Origin: Anabaena cylindrica PCC 7122
Lineage (GTDB): Bacteria > Cyanobacteriota > Cyanobacteriia > Cyanobacteriales > Nostocaceae
Length of the DNA: 64,000 nt
Reading direction: 5' to 3'
Assembly: GCF_000317695.1 (NCBI RefSeq)
Contig: NC_019772.1
Coordinates: 155,926-219,925, forward strand
Of the stretch, positions 56,368 to 64,000 are shown one piece after another. The notes beneath the pieces are model-generated. The model made no database searches. It had not been told where the DNA came from and saw only the letters and a program-made list of their open reading frames with translations. Within the stretch, counting starts at the first letter, position 1; each line of letters begins with the position of its first letter. Position numbers and translations under genes: made by a program.

Positions 56368-57802
56368 GGCTCTTCAGCACTTGTTATGCTAAATTATTAA
56401 GATAAATGCCAATTGAGCAAGCATCTAATTCGGAAATTTTCAAAGTTTCTAAACCCATAGCTAGAACGTTTAATTAACTTGAGTTTGTTATTAATTCCTT
56501 CCACAGCACCACTGGTTGTCCGGTTGTCAAAGTAAGCAATAATTTCATCAAACCAACGAATAATAGTATTGTTACTATTTGGGAAGTATTTTTTAGCTTT
56601 TGATAGCCAGATACCTAGTTTAAAGACTCCCGTATACCAATCATGGGTCTGATTAAAAATTTTCCGAAATTTTTCCTTTAATTCATGCATTGCTTTCAAG
56701 ACAGGAGAGACATTTTTCACTTGGATAAGTTTATTCAATTGCTCCTCACTTAAATTTTCTTCATTCTTAAGCAAGGGATATTTACTATTCTTCAGTCCTA
56801 ATAATATTTCTTCATATTTAGATTTCTCTTCTGCTGATTTTGCTTTCTTAATTAACTCTTCTACACTGCGTTTTTCTTTTTTCTTTGTGTATCTAGTTCT
56901 TTATTTATCTGTGTCATTACATGGAATCTATCTGCGACTACCTGGGCATTTGGCATTAATTCTGTGACTAAATTTTTATAGCCTTGCCACAAATCTATAC
57001 TAACTTCTTCTATTTTTTCTAAAACCTCATATCCCCATTCCATCAGGGTTTTCTTGATTATTTCTTGTGTGCGTCCGTTCAATATAGCAATTAGAGTAGA
57101 TGTATCTAAATCTATTAATACTGCACAGTAATTACCTTTTCCTTTAATCAGGGCTATTTCATCCAGTCCAAGTCTTTTTAGGTTCAAAGGTTTTAAATTG
57201 GGTAACACTTCAGATGCATCTTTTAGCATCCGTTCTATTTCTTCTGTCGTCACTATACCTTTTGATGCTACACTATTAATATCATTTTCTAAAACTTCTT
57301 GTATTGTCTTATCTGCTAGACGTTTTGTATAAGTTCTTTTTTTGCTCACAAAATCCAAGTCTTCACTAAATGGTTTTTTACATACAGCGCATTTGAACTG
57401 TCGTCTATTAATTTCTAAAAATACTGGGTTTTCTCCAAAAGGTAAGTCTTTAATAATATGTCGATGATTTTGATGTAATTTATGGCTTGTTGTGCCACAG
57501 TTGGGGCAAGTACTATATAACTTTTTTGATTCGGTTTTTAACATTATTCCAATCCCACTATGAAGACGATGCGATATGACTTTTACGTCGTCTAAATCAA
57601 GAAGCTCTGTTAAAACTTTGATATCTCTTTTGCCATTCATAACTCGATATTTACCTAAAAACGGGATAGATTATATTTATAGTTAAGAATATGTAGCTTC
57701 ATATGTCAATACCTATAAAGATTTCAGCCATTTTTGGAGATATTTTTTAATATTATTTTTCCGTCCCTGCTAATAATTTGGCATAATAGGTAATGAAGAG
57801 CC
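56368..57802 (-). mobile_element. ISL3-family insertion sequence with 8-bp target duplication
   Basis: Imperfect inverted repeats starting GGCTCTTCA (56368 rightward; complement ending 57802) bound a 1435-bp element. AAAAAAAT is directly repeated at 56360-56367 and 57803-57810, and 8 bp is the duplication size of ISL3 elements. Both ends are intact, so the insertion is probably recent. Confidence 0.9.
56397..57640 (-). CDS. ISL3-family transposase, in two frames joined by a candidate -1 frameshift
   Basis: The N-terminal zinc-binding part (S-T-C-P-N-C-G-T; F-K-C-A-V-C-K-K-P-F), then the DDE core: L-G-L-D-E-I-A-L-I-K-G, V-S-I-D-L-W-Q-G-Y-K-N, and in the second frame N-R-T-T-S-G-A-V-E-G-I-N-N-K-L-K-x-I-K-R with the catalytic Glu. 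The first frame stops at 56861. A shift of -1 at AAAAAAG (complement 56876-56882, A-AAA-AAG in the reading frame) gives T-Q-R-K-K-E-K-R-S-V-E-E-L-I-K-K and full length. A-AAA-AAG is the classic bacterial slippery sequence, so recoding is plausible; an indel in the A run is the alternative. Confidence 0.82.
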
Positions 57803-57843
57803 AAAAAAATTGCGTACACCTGAATCTACCATCTTCTTGCCTA

Positions 57844-58773
57844 TTAAATATCCATTAATTTCAAAGCACTACTATCATTTGGTCTAGCCTTAAGATACCT
57901 GTCAGTGATAGCTAAATTGCTATGACCTAAAGTATCCTTAATCAACACCGGGTTTACCCCCCTTTCTGCCGCGTGTGAACCATGAGCATGACGCAACCAA
58001 TGACAACTAACTTTATCACTCAAACCTGCTGCGGCTGCCACCACCTTAATAATGGGATGGAGATTCTGGCGTTCTAGATGTCCCCCCTTCTGACTAGAAA
58101 ACACAGCATCTGTAGCCAAGGCATCCCCTTTAAATTCCATCAGTTCTGTCCACAACTTTGATTTGAGTAAAATAGTGCGCGACTTGTTACCTTTACCCTG
58201 TCGCACATACACTTGCCCACTATCACCTCTAGCTTGAAGTTCCCCCCAAGTTAACTGGCAAAGCTCATGAGAGCGCAAGCCTGCCTGATACAACAATTTT
58301 ACAATTAACAGATTGCGTTGAGCGATCGCTTGCCGTTTAGCAGTTTTAGCATCATCCACCATCGCTGCTGCCGCCCGTATCATCAACTTAATATCAGCCT
58401 CATCCAAATAGCGTTCATTAATCGCATCAGGTATTTCTCCCAATTTCAAAGCCATCCCCACATTAAAGGGCAAATAACCAATTTTGTGAGCAAAACTAAT
58501 CAAACTTTTCACCGCTGCCAGATAAATGCGCCTAGTGCTGGCAGATTGTGTGGAAAACTGAGTGCTGTACTCCACCAAATCCTCATAAGTAATGTGGCGC
58601 AAAGGTTTCCTCAAAAACCGCAAGAAATGCTTAACGTAACGCTGATAGGCACGCACCGACGACTCCGCCTTACCATCCAACCACAAAGTAATCAACTTCA
58701 TTTCAGCTTGAGCCGGGGATAGTTCCGAGATGGCCTGGCGATATTGAGAAACGTGGACGAGTGAGAGAGGCAT
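57844..58773 (-). CDS. Tyrosine recombinase/integrase (XerC/D-like)
   Basis: A 309-aa recombinase with SAM-like N-terminal domain (about 25-110) and catalytic domain carrying the full set: Arg167 (G-L-R-S-H-E-L), Lys194 (G-K-G-N-K-S-R), His258/Arg261 (H-W-L-R-H-A-H), His284 (L-G-H-S-N) and Tyr293 (I-T-D-R-Y-L-K). It would cut and rejoin DNA through Tyr293 at a paired site. On a replicon with AEP and polymerase genes, dimer resolution is likely; integration of a mobile element is an alternative. No attachment site could be identified. Confidence 0.9.
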   Translation of the reverse strand: MPLSLVHVSQYRQAISELSPAQAEMKLITLWLDGKAESSVRAYQRYVKHFLRFLRKPLRHITYEDLVEYSTQFSTQSASTRRIYLAAVKSLISFAHKIGYLPFNVGMALKLGEIPDAINERYLDEADIKLMIRAAAAMVDDAKTAKRQAIAQRNLLIVKLLYQAGLRSHELCQLTWGELQARGDSGQVYVRQGKGNKSRTILLKSKLWTELMEFKGDALATDAVFSSQKGGHLERQNLHPIIKVVAAAAGLSDKVSCHWLRHAHGSHAAERGVNPVLIKDTLGHSNLAITDRYLKARPNDSSALKLMDI

Positions 58774-59205
58774 AATTTCTACACTATGATCAATAAGACA
58801 TAACCCAAGTTAAGTCTGGTTTTATGTTGTCTGATTTTTATTGTCACCCTTAATGGGTAATCCAAATCCATCTCTCTGATTTATTAATTTGTGTAAAGTG
58901 CTGACTTACTTATGTGGTTGATTGGCTAATTGTTAAATCCAAGACATTATTTACCAAGGAACAACTAAGTAAAAAGTAGTTTGCTAATGCAGCCCTTCAC
59001 CTTTTTCTGGGATAAGATTCTGATCAAATCCGGTTAAATGCACATAGTTTCAATCCTGTAATCACAGGATTTGTAGCTGATTTTTAGGGTGGTTGTTCTT
59101 TGGAGATTTGATATCACATTATGTTTCAGATTTGGTTGTGCAAATTGCTCTAACGTTTTCAGCCGATAACCCCGGCATTTATGGCGGTAATCTCCTCAAA
59201 AATCA
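58774..59205. other. Intergenic region with a short perfect hairpin
   Basis: 432 bp between divergent genes, probably holding promoters of both the recombinase and the MtfA-like gene. The only structure seen is AATCCTGT-AATC-ACAGGATT at 59052-59071, preceded by GTTTC. This resembles the GTTTCAATCC...GGATT core of cyanobacterial CRISPR repeats, but it occurs once and the match is partial. No clear -35/-10 boxes. Confidence 0.45.
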
Positions 59206-60060
59206 ATGATTGAAACAATTATTGTCTTTGTCATTATTGGGCTAATTATCACGGTAATTTTAGCCAATCCCTTCCTCATTAAAAGGAGAAGAAACCGTCT
59301 CAAACGTCGCCCTTTTCCTCCCCTTTGGAATGCCGTTATTGAGAATAATCTTCCTATATATCTCTATCTGTCATCAGATGAAAGAAGGCGACTTCAAGGA
59401 CATATTCAAGTGTTTTTAACCGAAAAGCAATTTATTGGCTGTAGAGGATTACAGGTGACAGAAGAAATGAAACTGATCATTGCGACTGTTGCCTGTTTAC
59501 TTCTATTAAATGAACGAGGAGAATACTTTCCAAAATTGCGTTCAATTCTGGTTTATCCTAGTGCTTATATAGTCAAGGAAACGGCTGCTATTAGCAATTA
59601 TGTTGTTGAGGAAAGGCGTGTCGCCAGACTAGGGGAATCATGGACAAAAGACCAGTTAATATTGTCTTGGGAACAGGTCAAACAGGATACTTTTAATTGG
59701 CAAGATGGACATAATGTTATCCTCCATGAATTTGCCCATCAATTAGATCAAGAGGATGGTAAAGCTGAAGGTGTGCCGATTTTACAACGCAACTCTGACC
59801 ATCCGATTTGGGCAAAGGTGATGAGCGAAGCATATCAACAACTTTGTAACGATGTTCTCCAAGGAATCAATAATGTTATAGATAGTTATGGTGCAACGAA
59901 TCCCGCAGAATTTTTTGCTGTAGCGACTGAGACTTTCTTTGAAAAACCACACCAATTGTTATCTCATCATCCGGCAGTTTATCAGCAGCTACAATGTTAC
60001 TATCAATTAGATCCGGTGCAGTGGAATTATCCTACAGCTTCTGTCAATTTTGGCAAATAA
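59206..60060 (+). CDS. mtfA: MtfA-like zinc metallopeptidase (M90 family) with N-terminal TM
   Basis: A 284-aa protein. One N-terminal TM (about 3-23) followed by K-R-R-R-N-R-L-K-R-R, giving a cytoplasmic-side protease. The catalytic H-E-F-A-H is at 174-178, followed by Q-L-D-Q-E-D-G; Glu235 in N-P-A-E-F-F-A-V-A-T-E-T-F-F fits the third zinc ligand. E. coli MtfA is a peptidase that binds the regulator Mlc; cyanobacterial members have no known partner, so only peptidase chemistry is inferred. It is monocistronic and convergent with the Prx-like gene. Confidence 0.88.
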   Translation: MIETIIVFVIIGLIITVILANPFLIKRRRNRLKRRPFPPLWNAVIENNLPIYLYLSSDERRRLQGHIQVFLTEKQFIGCRGLQVTEEMKLIIATVACLLLLNERGEYFPKLRSILVYPSAYIVKETAAISNYVVEERRVARLGESWTKDQLILSWEQVKQDTFNWQDGHNVILHEFAHQLDQEDGKAEGVPILQRNSDHPIWAKVMSEAYQQLCNDVLQGINNVIDSYGATNPAEFFAVATETFFEKPHQLLSHHPAVYQQLQCYYQLDPVQWNYPTASVNFGK

Positions 60061-60120
60061 GAAAGCGATATATAGGGCTACTATTCGATTTTTGATAGCG
60101 TGGCGTAAGCCATACAAGCT

Positions 60121-60147
60121 GTAAACAGTAAACAGTAAACAGTAAAC
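60121..60147. repeat. Short heptamer tandem repeat (GTAAACA)
   Basis: Three full and one partial GTAAACA units in the gap between two convergent genes. This is a heptanucleotide short tandem repeat of the kind typical of heterocystous cyanobacteria. Confidence 0.8.
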
Positions 60148-60209
60148 CCCATCGAATCAACGATTGAGTCTCAGTATAATGAACAAGAATCAAACCGGAT
60201 TCCTATAGT

Positions 60210-60992
60210 TTACGCACAGTTTTCAATCAAGGATAAAAAAGATAGCGGTTGGCTCATATTAGCAGCAAAGCCGAGAATTCCTGGATCTCGATGTTCGTAA
60301 AGTAATTGACCTTTGCTATCAAACAAAAAAGTGCCACCGCGCTGAGTTAAGTAGGCAGAATTCGGTACATAAGTCTGCCAATTTCTCAGGACTTCCACCA
60401 TATTCCGTAGCCGCAGAGTAGCTAACTCAAAGGGGCGTTGAAAGCCACTGCCGCCGACTAATTGGAAAAACGAGCCTTGGAAAGCAGGCAGAGGAGTACC
60501 TTGAATGATTTCATCATCTCCAATAAGTTGAGGGGCTTTGCGGTCTCCCTTGTATCCCCGAAAAACTTCCGCCAGCGTTCCCGGACTACCAATCCCTGCA
60601 CACATCAAAATTAGATTTAGCCAAGCTTTCCCAGACTCAGCAAGCCCAGGGAGAGAAATATTCAGACCAGAATAGAGATTGAGTTGGCGATGTAATTCTC
60701 CATTCGGTTCAACAAATAAATTTTCCGGCGGAAATCCTGTATATTCACAGAATCTTGTGCCAGAAGCGAGATTGCCAATTCCCACCGCACGAATAGCGAG
60801 TTTTTTATCTGTCAAGTTTTTAGCTTCACGCTGCAACCACCACGCATATTCAAGACTATCAAAATCTCCAAGTTGTGGCCAAACTAAGATAAGGATATGT
60901 GAGGCAGTCTGGCAGTTTTCTAGCAAGGGTCGGATTATGCCATCACTTACACGTTGATATTTGTTCTGATTAAGGATAGCGTAGGGGTTCAT
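60210..60992 (-). CDS. AhpC/TSA-like (Prx-like) thioredoxin-fold protein
   Basis: A 260-aa protein of the cyanobacterial Prx-like family: an I-L-I-L-V-W-P-Q-L-G-D-F-D-S-L-E-Y-A-W-W-L strand-turn at residues 33-53 where peroxiredoxins have the active-site loop, then A-V-G-I-G and C-E-Y-T-G-F-P-P-E-N-L-F-V-E-P, and a C-terminal F-L-F-D-S-K-G-Q-L-L-Y-E-H-R-D-P strand as in AhpC/TSA proteins. The canonical peroxidatic Cys is not at its usual place; Cys82 is the nearest candidate. Peroxidase activity is therefore uncertain. It is encoded convergently with the MtfA-like gene and downstream of the polymerase gene on the same strand. Confidence 0.75.
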   Translation of the reverse strand: MNPYAILNQNKYQRVSDGIIRPLLENCQTASHILILVWPQLGDFDSLEYAWWLQREAKNLTDKKLAIRAVGIGNLASGTRFCEYTGFPPENLFVEPNGELHRQLNLYSGLNISLPGLAESGKAWLNLILMCAGIGSPGTLAEVFRGYKGDRKAPQLIGDDEIIQGTPLPAFQGSFFQLVGGSGFQRPFELATLRLRNMVEVLRNWQTYVPNSAYLTQRGGTFLFDSKGQLLYEHRDPGILGFAANMSQPLSFLSLIENCA

Positions 60993-61137
60993 TGCCAGGT
61001 ATAAATTGCTATTTAGCTATTAAATTTTAGCCCAATTTAACAGAATTTACATTGATTTTATCAAATTCCCGTAATATCCCGTCCCTTTATAGAGCGGGAG
61101 CATCAAGACAATTTTTGTTTAAGTTTAAGTTCCGTAG

Positions 61138-62952
61138 TTACCAAGAATCACCTACCGTAATATCTACTACCACAGGCACAGGGTTAAGAAACTTTTCAGC
61201 AGCAGCAACCATACATCTGTGTAGTATTTTGCTCACTCGCTCAACCTCATTCTCTGGACATTCCAGGACAATTTCATCATGGACAACACAAATCAACCTT
61301 GCATTAGTTCTACTTAACGGCTTAACAAGCTTCACCATCGCCAACTTATTAATATCTGCATTTAACCCCTGCACAGGATGATTGAGCATTTCTGCCAAAG
61401 AGGGTTTATCAGCCCATCTCCGTCTTCTTCCAGCTAAAGTCCGACTTTCTTTAACGCCCCGCAAATATGCCTGCTTAATCGTTTCATGCCACTTAGTCAC
61501 ACCAGAATAAGCATCAAAAAACCGCTTTCTAAAAGCTTTTGCTTCATCCAGTGTCATTGTTACACCATACTTAGTTTCAGCATAAATGCGAAGTTTGGCA
61601 GCCCCCATACCGTAAATCAGCCCAAAATTAATCGCTTTAGCCAGTCTACGGTCTTCCTCAGTAACCTCCGTGATCCGCTTACCAGTTACCAAAGCAGCTG
61701 TGAGTTTGTGCAAATCAGCACCTTGACGGTAGACTTGGCGCATCTTAGCATCACCAGAGAGACGCGCCACAATTCTTAATTCGATTTGCGAATAATCTGC
61801 TGCTAAAATTTGGTAGCCAGGTGCAGCAATAAAACAATTTCTAGCCGCCGCATGACGGGGAATGGTTTGTAATGGTGGGTGACGACAGGAAAATCTCCCA
61901 GACCTTGCTCCTAGTTGATAGTAATTGGGGTGAATTCTCCCAGTTTTGGGGTGAATGTGTTTAGGTAAACTATCAGTAAAAGTGGCAGTAATTTTGGCAA
62001 GGTGGCGATAGTCTAAAAGAGCTTTAATAATAGGATATTGATTGGCTAAGGGGACTAAATCTTTTTGATTAGTTGATTGTACTGGAATACCCATAGCCTG
62101 GAGAGAGGCTAATACTTGTGGGGGTGAATTAGGATTAACAGTATCCGTTAATTCTGGTAATAGTGATAGTTGAGATTTACCAGCAAGATGCAGTTGTTTC
62201 AACTGTTGAAGTGCATTTATTTTATCAGCTTCTAAAGAAGCACCCAGCGTTTGCCATCTAGACAAATCAAACAACATTCCATTGAGTTCCATTTGGGCGA
62301 CAACAGGCAGACAATGAAATTCCAGTTGGGCAATTTTTAGCAATTTCGCCTGTGTTAATTTCTTGACTAAAATCGGGTAAAGGTCAAGTAAAATAGCAGC
62401 ATCTGTAGCAGCATATTGTAATTGTGCTGGAGTCAGATGTTGATGCCAATTGCTGGTTTGTAATGTTTTATCTAGTTGTATATGTAACAGTTTACGAGTG
62501 ATATTTTCTAAAGATGCACTGGTTTTAATGCCCGCATTCACAACTTGGTAAGCAAGTTGAGTATCGAAGAAATATCCAGAAGGTTGAAGTCCAGCTTGCG
62601 TGAGGAATTGCCATTCAAATTTGGCATTATGAGCAATTTTTACAGCAGAATTGCAGAAGAGTTTTTTGAGGAGCAAACGATAAATTCCAGTGCGTTCGCC
62701 TCCAGTGCAGTGTAGCTGATTATTTTCAGTATTGTGTTCTGCGCTATCGCGCACAGATATAGCTGGTAAATCAATTAGTACAACTGGGTAATTAGGTGCA
62801 GCTATTTGAATTAATCTAATTGTGTCAGTTAGAGGGTCGAGTCCTGTAGTCTCACAATCTAAGGCTAAAATTTCTGCATGAAACAAAGGTTTGATAACAT
62901 TTTTGAGAGTGGGAATATCTTTGACTAAAATGTATTCTGGGGAGTAATTCAT
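61138..62952 (-). CDS. Family A DNA polymerase with 3'-5' exonuclease (Pol I-like, no 5' nuclease)
   Basis: A 604-aa bifunctional protein. Exonuclease: L-D-C-E-T-T-G-L-D (Asp32, Glu34), H-N-A-K-F-E-W-Q-F-L and Y-A-A-T-D-A-A (Asp184). Polymerase: motif A A-A-D-Y-S-Q-I-E-L-R (Asp386), motif B R-R-L-A-K-A-I-N-F-G-L-I-Y-G (about 435-448), motif C V-H-D-E-I-V-L (His558, Asp559, Glu560). All catalytic residues are present. It lacks the 5'-nuclease domain and is shorter than chromosomal Pol I (about 930 aa), like phage and plasmid polymerases. Residues about 66-92 form an odd insert in the exonuclease domain. It likely copies the replicon together with the AEP protein. Confidence 0.93.
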   Translation of the reverse strand: MNYSPEYILVKDIPTLKNVIKPLFHAEILALDCETTGLDPLTDTIRLIQIAAPNYPVVLIDLPAISVRDSAEHNTENNQLHCTGGERTGIYRLLLKKLFCNSAVKIAHNAKFEWQFLTQAGLQPSGYFFDTQLAYQVVNAGIKTSASLENITRKLLHIQLDKTLQTSNWHQHLTPAQLQYAATDAAILLDLYPILVKKLTQAKLLKIAQLEFHCLPVVAQMELNGMLFDLSRWQTLGASLEADKINALQQLKQLHLAGKSQLSLLPELTDTVNPNSPPQVLASLQAMGIPVQSTNQKDLVPLANQYPIIKALLDYRHLAKITATFTDSLPKHIHPKTGRIHPNYYQLGARSGRFSCRHPPLQTIPRHAAARNCFIAAPGYQILAADYSQIELRIVARLSGDAKMRQVYRQGADLHKLTAALVTGKRITEVTEEDRRLAKAINFGLIYGMGAAKLRIYAETKYGVTMTLDEAKAFRKRFFDAYSGVTKWHETIKQAYLRGVKESRTLAGRRRRWADKPSLAEMLNHPVQGLNADINKLAMVKLVKPLSRTNARLICVVHDEIVLECPENEVERVSKILHRCMVAAAEKFLNPVPVVVDITVGDSW

Positions 62953-63235
62953 AGTGATGATAATTTGGCTTTTAAGCCATAAGTATTATAGCGGTATGCA
63001 CTTGAATGAGATACAGAATCTACGGTAAGAGACTCTTAACTCCTGACTCGGTGACTCCTGCTATAGTTGGTATTCTTTGATAAGAATAATTAAATTAATT
63101 CGTAATTAAGTTTTGCACCGGGGATTTAGAACACGATACAAAACTTGTTGCATTTAAAAGCAGGGTAATTCAACCTTTAAACTTTGTAAAAGAGAGGTTT
63201 ATATGTAATATCCCTCTCCTTATAACTTGATTCAA

Positions 63236-63955
63236 TTAACTAATTTGACGCTGACCTTTACTTGTTTGGACAACCTGATGATGCTGGATATGCTGTTGAG
63301 AATTATTAATGGCAGTAGGAGCTAATTCTTGAATAATTGGTTTGACAATTTCTGGGGCAATTTCTAAGCGATTTTTAATTTGTGCTTGTAACCAAGCTAA
63401 AGGAACGCTTTTACCATTGACTGTTTGTTTGATAATTAGGTCAGATTTGGTTTTTGAAACTTTTTTAATGGCACTGGCAATTTTTCTGGCTGTGCGTAAA
63501 TCAATTTTGTCTATGTTAATAGTAACTGAATTGTTGAGTTCAAGTTCTGGTTGTAAAGAAGTGCTATCATTTGATTGATTGCCATTGTCATTTTCAAAAG
63601 TCGTAGAAATACTAAATGTGGTTTCACGCGTGGTTAAATCATCATGCTCAGGAATATTTGATTGATTACAATTGTTATGTTCAACATTTGCAAAACTATT
63701 AACAACACAATTATAGTTAGCAGATAGATGACAATTTTCTTGTTCAACATTAAGATTGCTATTTGTGGTATCAATAGGTTCAATGTTTGATTGCTCAGAT
63801 ATTTTGTGAGTGGTATAATATTCGACATTAAGAGCGACTTCCTGCCATAAATGCACTAATCCCACTATGAAATCAACAAGCATAACAATGATAGAGAATG
63901 CTGTAATTACCAGGATGAGATAATTTAAACTTTCTTGAACTGATTGAATATTCAT
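63236..63955 (-). CDS. Single-TM protein with conserved cyanobacterial C-terminal domain
   Basis: A 239-aa protein. One N-terminal TM (about 11-37), an Asn/Glu-rich low-complexity linker with repeated N-x-N-x-x-Q-S-N segments, and a C-terminal domain of about 85 residues: I-D-L-R-T-A-R-K-I-A-S-A-I-K-K, K-Q-T-V-N-G-K-S-V-P-L-A-W-L-Q-A-Q-I-K-N-R-L. I have seen this helical pattern in cyanobacterial proteins of unknown function. The lysine-rich domain may bind DNA or be a protein dock; cellular orientation cannot be fixed. Two-thirds of the linker is probably disordered. Confidence 0.6.
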   Translation of the reverse strand: MNIQSVQESLNYLILVITAFSIIVMLVDFIVGLVHLWQEVALNVEYYTTHKISEQSNIEPIDTTNSNLNVEQENCHLSANYNCVVNSFANVEHNNCNQSNIPEHDDLTTRETTFSISTTFENDNGNQSNDSTSLQPELELNNSVTINIDKIDLRTARKIASAIKKVSKTKSDLIIKQTVNGKSVPLAWLQAQIKNRLEIAPEIVKPIIQELAPTAINNSQQHIQHHQVVQTSKGQRQIS

Positions 63956-64000
63956 GGTAACTAAATTGAGATTTGATTATCAAAAACAATGAAGCAATAG

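Noticed and set aside
60210..60992. Classical 2-Cys peroxiredoxin
   Set aside because: No Cys in the active-site loop position (W-P-Q-L-G-D-F-D-S).

Overview
The window looks like accessory, probably plasmid-borne, DNA of a filamentous cyanobacterium of the Nostoc/Calothrix/Anabaena type. Evidence seen directly: HIP1 octamers (GCGATCGC) in several genes (for example around 6300, 7852 and 8540), heptamer tandem repeats, a MITE with Nostocales-type hairpins, and protein families I associate with these organisms. The plasmid reading is inference from a replication and maintenance gene block at 47-64 kb. No chromosomal housekeeping operon or RNA gene is visible.

Layout. (1) 0.2-10.5 kb: a CRISPR type III-B region with a lone cas2, small accessory genes (RelE-like toxin, HTH protein, 57-aa protein), an Rpn-family nuclease gene between two copies of a hairpin repeat, and a compact operon cas10(cmr2)-cmr3-cmr4-cmr5 followed by a 574-aa fusion of Cmr6-like and Cmr1-like RAMP proteins. 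Cas10 keeps GGDD, so cyclic oligoadenylate signalling is expected, but no recognisable CARF effector is present. A two-TM protein of unknown function is convergent with the operon 43 bp away and is the best local candidate for an undescribed effector. cas1, cas6 and the CRISPR array are not in the window. (2) 11.4-12.7 kb: relics of two insertion sequences, a relic resembling the tail of the primase gene, and one conserved hypothetical gene. (3) 13.3-46.9 kb: one 33.5-kb ORF (11,171 aa) for a mosaic giant exoprotein: matrixin-like metalloprotease, PPC domain, about 30 CARDB repeats with an inserted PA14 domain, beta-propellers, Ig/cadherin-like repeats, RHS-like stretch, dockerin-like pair, lipase-like GFSRG domain, NucA-type nuclease (RGHM), second metalloprotease-like domain, five PKD domains and Calx-beta. 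A complete-looking pentapeptide-repeat gene lies antisense inside it at 42357-42893, exactly where composition and domain content change. (4) 47.2-58.8 kb: AEP-superfamily primase, an origin-like intergenic region with direct repeats, an IS4-like element (5-bp target duplication) split by a group II intron in antisense orientation, an XRE-HTH protein that may be a replication initiator, an ISL3 element (8-bp target duplication) and a tyrosine recombinase. (5) 59.2-64 kb: MtfA-like peptidase, Prx-like protein, family A DNA polymerase with 3'-5' exonuclease, and a TM protein.

How they fit: genes at 47-63 kb are consistent with a self-contained replication and resolution set (primase, polymerase, candidate initiator, recombinase). 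The III-B module would defend the host or replicon using crRNAs supplied from elsewhere, and the giant protein is a candidate surface or secreted antagonism or adhesion factor. Both insertion sequences carry canonical -1 slippery heptamers exactly where their transposase frames break.
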